NCBI GenBank assembly: GCA_043815125.1 | Contig: JBDRJH010000007.1 | Span: 1 to 11,613, forward strand | Direction: 5' to 3' | DNA length: 11,613 bases | From: JAUWBF01 sp043815125 | Lineage (GTDB): Bacteria > Verrucomicrobiota > Verrucomicrobiia > Opitutales > Opitutaceae | Shown: one piece after another, positions 1 to 7,375 of the stretch | How positions within the stretch are numbered: the first letter of the stretch is position 1 | How the letters are laid out: the number at the start of each line of letters is the position of its first letter | Translations under genes and position numbers: made by a program | The notes under the pieces: model-generated | The model's database searches: none | What the model was told of the DNA's origin: nothing | Seen by the model: the letters and a program-made list of their open reading frames with translations, nothing else

Positions 1-773
1 CCATCCCCGCCAACACCGCCACGATCACCCTGACCCCCGTCGCGACCGGTGCCGGCCACGCCGCCTTCGACAACGTCCGGCTCACCTACTACGATGGCAC
101 CCACTACGCGACGGAAGCGCGCCGCCGCACCACCCCCGTCCAGGTGGACGGCCACCTCGACGACTGGTCGCTTGATCGCCCCGTGCCCCTTCTGGCGGAC
201 AACCAACTCGCCGTCCATGACCCCGCCGCCTACGCGTGGACCCCCGCCAACCTCAGCGGCGCCGCCTGGTTCACCTGGGACGACGACGGCCTCTATCTCG
301 CCGCGCGCGTGCGCGACGACTTGCACCGCCCCCTCGGGGCGGACGCACTGCTCGACCAAGGCGACAGCCTCATCCTCGCGATCCACCCCGAAAACCGCGC
401 GCCCGGTGCCGACGCGCGCGCCTTCGCCTACGTCGTCAGCGCCGCCCCGCCCCTTGTCGGCGGAGGCTCCCACACCCTGTATCGACCGATCGGATACGCG
501 GGAGGCAACTCCTCGGGCCACCTCGCCCGCGACTCCTCCGTTTACAACCTCGCCGTCAGACGCGCGGACGGTTTCACGACCTACGAACTCTTCATGCCGT
601 GGGACGAACTCGGGGGGCGCTTCGGAGCCGGCGACAAGCTCGGCCTCTCCCTCACCCTCCACGACAACGACGGCGGCGACGCCCGCGCCGCCTCGATGTC
701 GTGGGGCGAGGGCAACCTTCCCGGCTGGGATCCCACCCGCTTCGGCGTCCTGACACTCATCGACTCCCAATAA
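1..773 (+). CDS. C-terminal fragment of a protein with CBM4/9-like and CBM9-like carbohydrate-binding modules (5' end outside window)
   Basis: The frame is open from base 3 to the TAA at 771-773, so the true start lies upstream; the GTG at 144 falls inside the CBM9-like module and is not a credible start. The first ~40 visible residues are the end of a jelly-roll module (TLTPVATGAG, then FDNVRLTYY), as seen at the end of CBM4/9-like domains. From about base 144 a CBM9-like/DOMON-type beta-sandwich begins with DGHLDDW, runs through LLADNQLAVHDP, WFTWDDDGLYLA and YELFMPWDELGG, and ends RFGVLTLID. Such C-terminal modules are usually attached to secreted glycoside hydrolases or related surface enzymes and bind polysaccharide; by analogy with the next gene the missing part is probably a catalytic domain. 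The same module pair ends the next gene, about two thirds identical by eye over the CBM9-like part. The next gene starts 11 bp downstream, so co-transcription is likely. The domain call is firm; the function of the whole protein is unknown. Confidence 0.8.
   Translation, partial: IPANTATITLTPVATGAGHAAFDNVRLTYYDGTHYATEARRRTTPVQVDGHLDDWSLDRPVPLLADNQLAVHDPAAYAWTPANLSGAAWFTWDDDGLYLAARVRDDLHRPLGADALLDQGDSLILAIHPENRAPGADARAFAYVVSAAPPLVGGGSHTLYRPIGYAGGNSSGHLARDSSVYNLAVRRADGFTTYELFMPWDELGGRFGAGDKLGLSLTLHDNDGGDARAASMSWGEGNLPGWDPTRFGVLTLIDSQ
3..770 (+). repeat. Copy 1 of a duplicated C-terminal binding-module block
   Basis: This block encodes the end of a CBM4/9-like jelly roll plus a full CBM9-like module. 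It is matched by 3402-4159 in the same orientation. Conservation is high at DNA level too, for instance around CGCGACTCCTCCGTTTAC (near 529 and 3925) and ACCTACGAACTCTTCATGCC (near 579 and 3972). This points to duplication of whole genes or exchange of modules within the cluster. Confidence 0.7.
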
Positions 774-2849
774 TCTCCTCCCCCGTGCCTCCGCTCCCCG
801 CTCGATTTTCCCTTCTCCTCCTCGCGCTGCTGCCCTTCTTCGCGGCGGCCGCGCCCACCTATAAAAACAGCTGGGTGAAAATCGAGCCGCCCGCCGACTC
901 CGGTCCCTATGCCGAAGGCGACGCCTTCGAGGTCACCGTCGATTACCACCTCGATCCCGCCGACGCGGAGGGCGGCGGCGCACGCCTCGTCGTCGCCCCC
1001 GTCGGCCCCTACCTCGGCCCCGACAACAAGCCCGTCCACCAATCCTACCCGCGGCTCGAGCGACGGCGCGTCCCGGTCGAGCCCGGCTCCGGCCGGCGCA
1101 CCTTCACCTTCGAGGCACCCCCGCTCTTCAAGCGCAACGAACTCCACTTCATCGCCCACTTCGAAAACGCCGACGGCCGACGCTGGCCCCTCGTCTGGTC
1201 CTACGACTCCCGCACCGACGAACCCCTGAAACCCCGCATCCGTCTCGCCCTGCGCCCCGCCTTTTACGCCCTCGCCACCGACCGCCCCGCCAACCTCTTC
1301 ACCTACGACGAACCCGTGCGCCTGCGGATCGCCTTTCATCCCGGCGCCGTCGCCGGACAAACCCACGCGCTGCGCTATCGCATTCACGACGCCTACGGCC
1401 GGACCGGCTCGGGCGAAATCCCCTTCGTCTCCAAAGCCCCCGGAGAGACCACCGACCTCATCCTGCCCATCGAGCGACGCGGCATATTCGCCCTCGAGGC
1501 CGAGGTCGAGGGCTGGGGTGCCCGCGAACTCGTCTTCGCCCGCATTCCCGATCTCGCCGCCCTCCTCGGCGACCATGTCACCCCCTTCGGAGCCACCGAA
1601 CTCCAGACCGAAACCGAAAACGCCATCGCCCGCCGCCTCGGCTTCAGCCACGTGCGCCACCACCAATTCCACTGGGCCAAGGCCCAGCCCGCCCCCGACC
1701 GGTGGGAACTCGACGCGTGGGATCGCATCCTCGACACCAACCTCCGCCACCGTATCCACCCCTTCATTACGGTCTGGCGGCCGCCGCTCTGGATCATGCC
1801 CGACGGCAAGCTCGGCGGCTCCCATTCCTACCAACCCTTCCCCTTCGACCGCGACGCCTGGCGCGCCGGCGCCCGCCACCTCGCCGACCGCTGGCGCGAC
1901 AAGATCGCCGGCTTCGAATGGCTCAACGAGATCGTCGCCGGCACCGAATCCGACGACCCCGTCGGCGACTACCTCGACTTCTGCCGCATCGGCTCCGAGG
2001 CCGTGCGCGAAACCGCCCCGCACCTCCACATCCAACTCGCCGGCGGCATCCACCCGCGCAACTTCCGCCAGGCAGTGCTCCGCTCCGGCGCCGCCCGCCA
2101 CGCCGACGCCCTGCCCATCCACTACGGCGACGAGTCCTCCGTCCGCGACGCCCGCGACGACCTCGCCGCCGTCGGCCTGCCCGAGCTGCCCGTCTGGGAC
2201 AACGAGACCGCCCGCGCCCTCTGGGTCTGGGACCGCGAATGGCGCGACATCATCCAGGATCGCACCCAACCGGAATGGGTTCTCACCCGTTTCCCCGGCC
2301 AACTCGCCGCCGGTGCCGAGCGCATCTTTTACTTCGGCGGCTGGAGCGGCGGCGCCGCCGGCGGCTGGAACTACCTCATGGACGGCGAGACGCCGCTGCC
2401 CGTCGCCATCACCCTCGCCGTCCAGGCCGCCAAGCTCGGCCGCGCCCGCTCCCTCGGCGGTCTTTACCTCGGGGAGCTTGGCCGCGCCCACCTCTTCGAG
2501 ACCGACGGACGCCCCGTCGTCGTCGCCCACACCTCCCGGGCCGACGGCGAAGTCGTCTCCCTCCCGGTCGCCGGCCGCTCGCTCGTCCTCACCGATTACC
2601 AAGGCAACGAAACCATCCTCCCCGTGGAGAATGGTCGCGCCACGCTCCGGCTCGACCCCATTCCCGTTTTCATCGAAGGCGGCGACGCCGACGCCTGGCG
2701 CGCCCTCGCCGCCGTGCGCGTCGGCGACACCGCCACCCGCCCCCGCCTCGTGCGCCCGCAAGGCTCCGTCACGCAGGTGCCCGTTCACCTCGCCGGCCTG
2801 TTCGCGGACGCCCGGGCCGTCACCCTCGCGCTGGAAACGCCGCCCGACT

Positions 2850-2873
2850 GGCCAAGCCCCGCACCCGCAAACC
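2850..2873 (+). other. Frameshift site 1 (+1) in the secreted glycosidase gene
   Basis: Frame 2 reads sensibly as LALETPPDWPSP up to about 2860, then becomes a proline/arginine-rich string. Frame 3 becomes sensible from about 2869 as QTIQLAPGG followed by a normal beta-sandwich (IRLEIPLEI). The change equals one extra base in the CCCCGCACCCGCAAACC stretch. There is no slippery heptamer or obvious downstream stem-loop, so programmed frameshifting is not supported. Confidence 0.8.
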
Positions 2874-3401
2874 ATCCAGCTCGCGCCCGGCGGGCAAATC
2901 CGCCTCGAAATCCCGCTCGAAATCCCCGCCTCCGCTCCCGTCGGCCCCGCCACCCTGCGCGTCTCCGCCTCCATCGCCGGGCTCCCCCATCCGGTGGTCC
3001 ACGACATCGCGCTCTCCGTCATCGACCCCGCGCAGCTCGGCAACCAGCTCCGCAACCCCGGTTTCGAAAGCCCCGGCTCCTCCCCGCAAAAGGCGCTCCA
3101 CTGGAGCGGCTCCAGCCAGGCCACGCGCTCGCCCGTCGGGGACGACCCGACCCCCGGCCTCGGATCCCACGTCGCCACCTTCGCCGGCCTCGCCGACACC
3201 TGGGGTCACATCGGACAAACCGTCCCCCTCCTCCCCGGCCAATCCTACCTCTACTCCGTGTGGGTGCGCACCTCCGACATCACCGCCGGCAGCAACGTCA
3301 ACTACCACCTCGACGACGGACGCACCGTCACCCGGCACATCAACCAAGTGTTCAGCGCCCCCCGCAACAGCCCCTGGCGCCAACTCTCCGCCCGGCTCGA
3401 C

Positions 3402-4159
3402 CCGCCGCCCGGCGCCGTGTCCGTCAACGTGACGCCGATCGCCAACGGCCCCGGCTCCGCCTCCTTCACCCACGCCCGACTCTCCCACTACGAAGACTCC
3501 GCTTGGGCCGCCGAGGCCCACCGCGCCCCCGGCCGCCTCCGCACCGACGGCAAGCTCGACGACTGGGAACTCCGCGCCCCGCTCCCCCTGCTGGCCGACA
3601 ACCAGCTCACCGTCCATGACCCCGCCTACGCCTGGAACCCGGAAAACCTCAGCGCCGCCGCCTGGCTCGCCTGGGACGAGGCCGGCCTCCACCTCGCCGT
3701 CCGCGTGCGCGACGACGTCCACCACCCCCTCGGCGACGACGCCCGCCTGCGCGAAGGCGACGGCCTCGTCGTGGCCCTCCACCCGCCAACCGCGCCCCCG
3801 GCGCCGATGACCGCGCCTTTGTGCTCCTGCTCAGCGACGCCCGCCCCGCCGCCGGCGGCGGGAAACACATCCTGTATCGACCGCGTGAATACGCCGGCGG
3901 CCTCGCCCTCGGCCACCTCGCGCGCGACTCCTCCGTTTACGACCTCGCCGTCGCCCGCGAGGACGGCGTCACCACCTACGAACTCTTCATGCCCTGGAGC
4001 GAACTCGGCGGCCTCCGCCCCGCCGTCGGCGAGAAATTCGGGCTCTCCCTTCAGCTTAACGACAACGACGGCGCGCGCCTGGCCGCCGCGATGACCTGGG
4101 GCGAAGGCATCTCCCCCGACTGGAGCCCGTCGCGCTTCGGCGTCGTCACCCTCGTTGAC
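3402..4159 (+). repeat. Copy 2 of a duplicated C-terminal binding-module block
   Basis: This block matches 3-770. The CBM9-like part is about two thirds identical in protein by eye once the -1 frameshift at about 3787 is corrected. Small differences include one residue fewer after HDPA. Continuous similarity across the frameshift shows that the ancestral copy read straight through. Confidence 0.7.
3783..3792 (+). other. Frameshift site 2 (-1) in the secreted glycosidase gene
   Basis: Frame 3 reads VVALHPP up to here, and frame 2 continues as NRAPGADDRAF. The paralogous module in the preceding gene reads LAIHPENRAPGADARAF in one frame, so the comparison pins the lesion to the CCGCCAACCGC stretch. 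One missing base, for example CCAAACC written as CCAACC, restores HPPNRAPGADDRAF. This loss compensates the +1 shift about 930 bp upstream, so the original frame returns. Confidence 0.85.
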
Positions 4160-4193
4160 TGACCACACGTCCCTCCCACCAAAACAATCCATC

Positions 4194-5234
4194 ATGCAAA
4201 CCTGTGAAATCCGCTCCTCCGCGTCGCCCCGTTCCGCGCGCGAACTCGTCATCCACGCGCCCGCCTTGCCCAACATCCCCTGGCAACCGCGCCCGGCCGG
4301 CTGCTCCGATCTGCTCTGGCGCTACAGCGCCAATCCCGTCATCGGGCGCCGTCCGCTGCCCCGCGTGACCGGCATCTACAACTCCGCCGTCGTGCCCTGG
4401 CGCGGCGGCTTCATCGGCGTCTTCCGCACCGAGGGCATGGACCGCGTGCCCCACCTTCACGTCGGACGCAGCGCGGACGGATTCAAATTCGAGTTCGAGC
4501 CCAAGCCCATCGACTTCGTCTGCGAGGACGACGAAGTGCGCCGCATGGAATACGCCTACGCCCCCCGCGTCACCGAGATCGATGGCGTTCACTACGTGAC
4601 CTGGTGCAACGGCTACCACGGCCCGACCATCGGCGTCGCCCGCACCACGGACTTCGAGCACTTCGAACAGCTTGAAAACGCCTTCCTGCCCTACAACCGC
4701 AACGGCGTGCTCTTCCCGCGCAAGATCAACGGCAAGTATCTCATGCTCAGCCGGCCCTCAGACACGGGCCACACACCCTTCGGCGACATCTTCACGAGCG
4801 AGAGCCCCGACCTGATGCACTGGGGGCGGCACCGCCACGTCATCGGGAAAGGCGGCCCCTGGTGGCAGGGCGTGAAGATCGGCGCGGGGCCGTCCCCCAT
4901 CGAGACCAGCGAAGGCTGGCTGCTTTTCTACCACGGCGTCACCTCGACCTGCAACGGCTTCACCTATGCGATCGGCGCGATGCTCCTCGACCTTGAGCAA
5001 CCGTGGAAGGTGATCGCCTGCGCCCGCGAGGCGCTCCTCTGCCCGGAGGCACCCTACGAACTCACCGGCTTCGTGCCGGGCGTGTGTTTCCCCGTCGGCA
5101 TCCTGTGCGACGCCGACACCGGACGCATCGCCCTCTACTATGGAGCGGCCGACACCTTCTCCGCGCTTTGCTTCTGCCAAGCCGACGAGATCGTGCGCTT
5201 CATCAAGGACAATCCGCTTGGCGGACGATCCTGA
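4194..5234 (+). CDS. GH130 family protein (beta-1,4-mannooligosaccharide phosphorylase-like), catalytic Asp replaced by Ala
   Basis: This is a 346-residue five-bladed beta-propeller protein, normal length for GH130. I chose ATG 4194; the in-frame TTG at 4155 would overlap the upstream stop. No signal peptide is seen, so it is probably cytoplasmic. Family signatures are strong: YNSAVVPWRGGFIGVFR, VTWCNGYHGPTIGVA (about 137-151), RNGVLFPRKINGKY (169-182), SRPSDTGHTPFGDIF, KIGAGPSPIETSEGWLLFYHG (K228 to about G248) and YYGAADT near the end. GH130 enzymes phosphorolyse beta-mannosidic bonds to mannose-1-phosphate; some members are hydrolases. The pattern looks most like manno-oligosaccharide phosphorylases of the RaMP2 type (from memory). 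The striking oddity is YAYAPRV at about 120-126, where the family has YDPRV. Ala123 (codon GCC, 4560-4562) stands where the Asp proposed as proton donor should be. A single GAC to GCC change explains it. The protein may be inactive, non-catalytic or mis-sequenced. It is the last gene of the plus-strand run. Confidence 0.9.
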   Translation: MQTCEIRSSASPRSARELVIHAPALPNIPWQPRPAGCSDLLWRYSANPVIGRRPLPRVTGIYNSAVVPWRGGFIGVFRTEGMDRVPHLHVGRSADGFKFEFEPKPIDFVCEDDEVRRMEYAYAPRVTEIDGVHYVTWCNGYHGPTIGVARTTDFEHFEQLENAFLPYNRNGVLFPRKINGKYLMLSRPSDTGHTPFGDIFTSESPDLMHWGRHRHVIGKGGPWWQGVKIGAGPSPIETSEGWLLFYHGVTSTCNGFTYAIGAMLLDLEQPWKVIACAREALLCPEAPYELTGFVPGVCFPVGILCDADTGRIALYYGAADTFSALCFCQADEIVRFIKDNPLGGRS

Positions 5235-5334
5235 TGGAGGGGCGAAGGGGCCCACTGCATACGCATCGCTTCGACCGCACCGATGTTGCTCGTGAAGACG
5301 ACGCTGGTTCACTCATGGAATTGTCAGGAAATAT
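5235..5334. other. Convergent intergenic gap without a clear terminator
   Basis: These 100 bp separate the stops of two converging genes. The best inverted repeat is CATCG (5264-5268) with CGATG (5281-5285), a 5-bp stem with a 12-base loop and no T-run on either side. This is too weak to call an intrinsic terminator. No tRNA-like or coding signal is seen. Confidence 0.6.
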
Positions 5335-7347
5335 TCAGTAAGGCTTGTGGTCCTTGACGGTGCCATTGTCGGTGTCGTCGATTTTGTATCCGGCGAGGGA
5401 TTTGAAGAGGGCGCGGATGTCGTGGATGCCGCCCCAAGTGAACCAGATGCCGGTGACAACGGTGACGAGAATGGGAAGGCCGATGGCGGTGACGTGCCAG
5501 AAGCCAAGCCAGACGTCGTTCGACCAGGGCTTGATCCACGAAACCCAGCCGGTCTGGCCGAGCAGGTTCCAGGAGGTGCCGATGATCATGACCGCGAACC
5601 AGCCGATGGCCCAGACGAAGAGTGCGCCGGTGATCCATTTGTCGCCGCGGGAAAAGTGCCGGTCGATGCCGACCACACGGGCAAAGGTCCACGGCTTCTT
5701 CGGGATGATCGGCTTGCCGTCGGCACCGACCGGCAACTCGTCGCGGTGAAGCATCTTGTTGATCGGATAATCCCGCCGGCAGGTGAAGAGCGACACGACC
5801 ACGTAGAGCGCGACGGCGACGAGGGTCGCGAAGAACGAGATCTGGATGCCGTTGAGGGCGAAGACGGGAACCATGTCACCCAGGAGGAAGCGCAGCCAAT
5901 CGGAGAGGAAGGCGTCACCAAAGAGCTTGTAGGCGAGTATGCCGCCGCCGGAAAGGATGGAGCCGGAGATCACCGCAGCCCAGGCGCCGGCGGTCGTCCC
6001 TTTTTTCCAATACAGTCCGCCGATGATGGCCGCGCCGGCGCCGCCGACATACACCGCGGTGGTGACCTGCCACCACATGACGATATACTCGGTCTGCCGG
6101 AACAGCGCGCCGAAGCAAAAGGCGAACACGGCCACGCCGGCGATGCACCAGCGCAGCAGTTTGATGTGTTTTTCCGGCGGCGGGGCTTTCTTGAGCCGCG
6201 GCAGGATGATGTCCTGCGCGAGGATGCCGCCCCAGGAGTGAAGGTGGGTGGAGTCGCCGCCAAAGATGCCGAGGAGCAACACGGCGCAGAGCGCGCCCTT
6301 GATGCCGATGGGCAGCAGATGCGACAGCGCGACCGGGATGGTCATCTGTGTCTGGATCTGCGGCTGGGCGATGTCGGCGATGGCCTCCTTGGCCCCGACG
6401 GAGGCGGTCGCAAAATCGGGATGGCCGAGGTAGGTGATGGCGGCGGCGGCGAGCAAAACCACGACGACGGCTTTCCCGGATTCGCGCCAGCGGCCGAGCA
6501 AGCCGCCCATGCGAGCCTCGTGGGGCGTGGCGCCGGCGGAATTATACGCGCTGGAGTTTTGCCAGGCCATGGTGCCGTAGGTGCCGAGAAAAAGGCCCAT
6601 GAGCACATACCAGAGATTGAAGTCCTGAACCTTCCAGGCGTCGAAGGGGTTGACCATTGACTGGCCGGACGGGCGGCTGCCGAGCACGGTCGCCATCTCG
6701 GACCAGTTGACCACGCAGAGCACGCCGACGATGATGGCGATGTAGAAGAGCTGGGAAATGATGCCCTCGATGCAGTCGGTGACCATCAAGGTGACGAGCC
6801 CGCCGACCAGGGTGAGCGTGAGGCTGATGGCCAGAAAGAGGCCCATGAGCGGGATGTAGGTCGGGAAGGACCAGGAACCGATGGCAAGTTCGGCGGGGAA
6901 CTGGAGATAATAGACGATGAAACGCGCGCCGACCGCCGGGATGATTCCGAAGTTTATGATACCGGCGGCGAAGCCGAGCACTCCGGTGAAGGACCGGAAA
7001 TTCCGGCTGTAACGCATCTCAAAAAACTGCGCGAGAGTCATGGCCCGCGTCTCGCGGAAACGATAGATGACGAAGCCGAAAATGGCGACGACCAGGCCGA
7101 CCGGACCGGTGATCCAACCCCACCAACTGGGCACGAAGCCGGCGTGGGCGAAGATTTCCCAAGAGGCGACGAACACCACCGCGCCGGCCTGCATCTCCCC
7201 CTTCGCCACGGCGAGCAGGTAACGCCCGCCCACGCGCCCTCCGGAGACGAAGTGCGCCACGCTTTTCATGTGGCGCTGCGTCATGATGCCGATCGTGAGC
7301 ACGAGCAGCAGAGGTAATATGATGATCAACCAATCGAGGATATGCAT
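5335..7347 (-). CDS. Sodium:solute symporter (SSS family), probable sugar importer
   Basis: This 670-residue integral membrane protein has many hydrophobic segments and matches the SSS/SGLT family (Na+-coupled uptake in the inner membrane). The first membrane segment is about residues 4-24 (LDWLIIILPLLLVLTIGI). FVSGGRVGGRYLLAVAKGE to SWEIFAHAGF follows as the second helix region, then the loop with RFRETRAMTLAQFFEMRYSR typical of the family. GIFGGDSTHLHSWGGILAQDI resembles the conserved cytoplasmic-loop/helix region mid-protein. At about 670 residues it is longer than the bacterial ~500-residue forms; a charged loop (RRDYPINKMLHRDELP) is followed by extra C-terminal helices (WITGALFVWAIGWFAVMII), so it is SGLT-like in size. 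ATG 7347 is preceded by CCCTCCTCC, not a Shine-Dalgarno sequence. It starts 28 bp after the GH78-type gene and is probably last in that operon. Context suggests it imports sugars released by the glycosidases; the substrate is not readable from sequence. Confidence 0.9.
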   Translation of the reverse strand: MHILDWLIIILPLLLVLTIGIMTQRHMKSVAHFVSGGRVGGRYLLAVAKGEMQAGAVVFVASWEIFAHAGFVPSWWGWITGPVGLVVAIFGFVIYRFRETRAMTLAQFFEMRYSRNFRSFTGVLGFAAGIINFGIIPAVGARFIVYYLQFPAELAIGSWSFPTYIPLMGLFLAISLTLTLVGGLVTLMVTDCIEGIISQLFYIAIIVGVLCVVNWSEMATVLGSRPSGQSMVNPFDAWKVQDFNLWYVLMGLFLGTYGTMAWQNSSAYNSAGATPHEARMGGLLGRWRESGKAVVVVLLAAAAITYLGHPDFATASVGAKEAIADIAQPQIQTQMTIPVALSHLLPIGIKGALCAVLLLGIFGGDSTHLHSWGGILAQDIILPRLKKAPPPEKHIKLLRWCIAGVAVFAFCFGALFRQTEYIVMWWQVTTAVYVGGAGAAIIGGLYWKKGTTAGAWAAVISGSILSGGGILAYKLFGDAFLSDWLRFLLGDMVPVFALNGIQISFFATLVAVALYVVVSLFTCRRDYPINKMLHRDELPVGADGKPIIPKKPWTFARVVGIDRHFSRGDKWITGALFVWAIGWFAVMIIGTSWNLLGQTGWVSWIKPWSNDVWLGFWHVTAIGLPILVTVVTGIWFTWGGIHDIRALFKSLAGYKIDDTDNGTVKDHKPY

Positions 7348-7375
7348 GGAGGAGGGAAAATGCGGCGGATGGAAC

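Larger units (their letters stand above)
785..4162 (+). pseudogene. Secreted clan GH-A-type glycoside hydrolase with C-terminal CBM4/9-like and CBM9-like modules, reading frame broken by two compensating frameshifts
   Basis: A GTG start at 785 gives a clear signal peptide (PARF, then LLLLALLPFF, with cleavage near residues 22-23 in AAAA). Two beta-sandwich regions follow (about residues 25-250). A TIM-barrel-like domain (about 255-560) starts near VTPFGATELQTETE and carries FEWLNEI with Glu382, placed as the strand-4 acid/base of clan GH-A, and WDNETA with Glu474 as probable nucleophile. The frame moves from 2 to 3 near 2850-2873 and back near 3783-3792. Between these points the sequence still encodes good protein: a CBM4/9-like jelly roll (RNPGFE, then WVRTSDITAG) and the first half of a CBM9-like module (DGKLDDW, LLADNQLTVHDP). 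The second half (YELFMPWSELGG to FGVVTLVD) is back in the original frame. Corrected, the product is about 1125 residues, exported, and likely attacks and binds a polysaccharide. Uncorrected, translation stops at 3619 after some 250 nonsense residues. The cause could be sequencing error or recent inactivation. It sits 11 bp after the previous gene and 31 bp before the GH130 gene. I do not recognise the GH family; GH39-like or GH5-like are possibilities. Confidence 0.8.

Noticed and set aside
581..3199. 872-codon open frame on the minus strand opposite the secreted glycosidase gene
   Set aside because: Its product is a low-complexity Gly/Ala/Glu/Val string with no recognisable domain, and the plus strand has a signal peptide, catalytic motifs and binding modules. 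High G+C at third positions keeps the antisense frame open.
2820..3782. 320-codon open frame on the minus strand
   Set aside because: It lies opposite the CBM4/9-like region and is rich in Gly, Val and Glu with no domain; a GC-driven shadow.
2850..3792. Programmed ribosomal frameshifting in the secreted glycosidase gene
   Set aside because: Neither site shows a slippery heptamer, and two programmed shifts in opposite directions within one glycosidase gene would be without precedent to my knowledge.
4155..4193. Upstream TTG start for the GH130 gene
   Set aside because: It would overlap the stop of the preceding gene and add 13 residues with no family similarity; ATG 4194 is the better start.
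5264..5285. Inverted repeat CATCG/CGATG in the convergent gap as a terminator
   Set aside because: The stem is only 5 bp with a 12-base loop and has no T-run on either strand.
5347..6660. 437-codon open frame on the plus strand opposite the symporter
   Set aside because: Its product is a charged, Gly/Asp-rich string, while the minus strand encodes a clear multi-pass SSS transporter.
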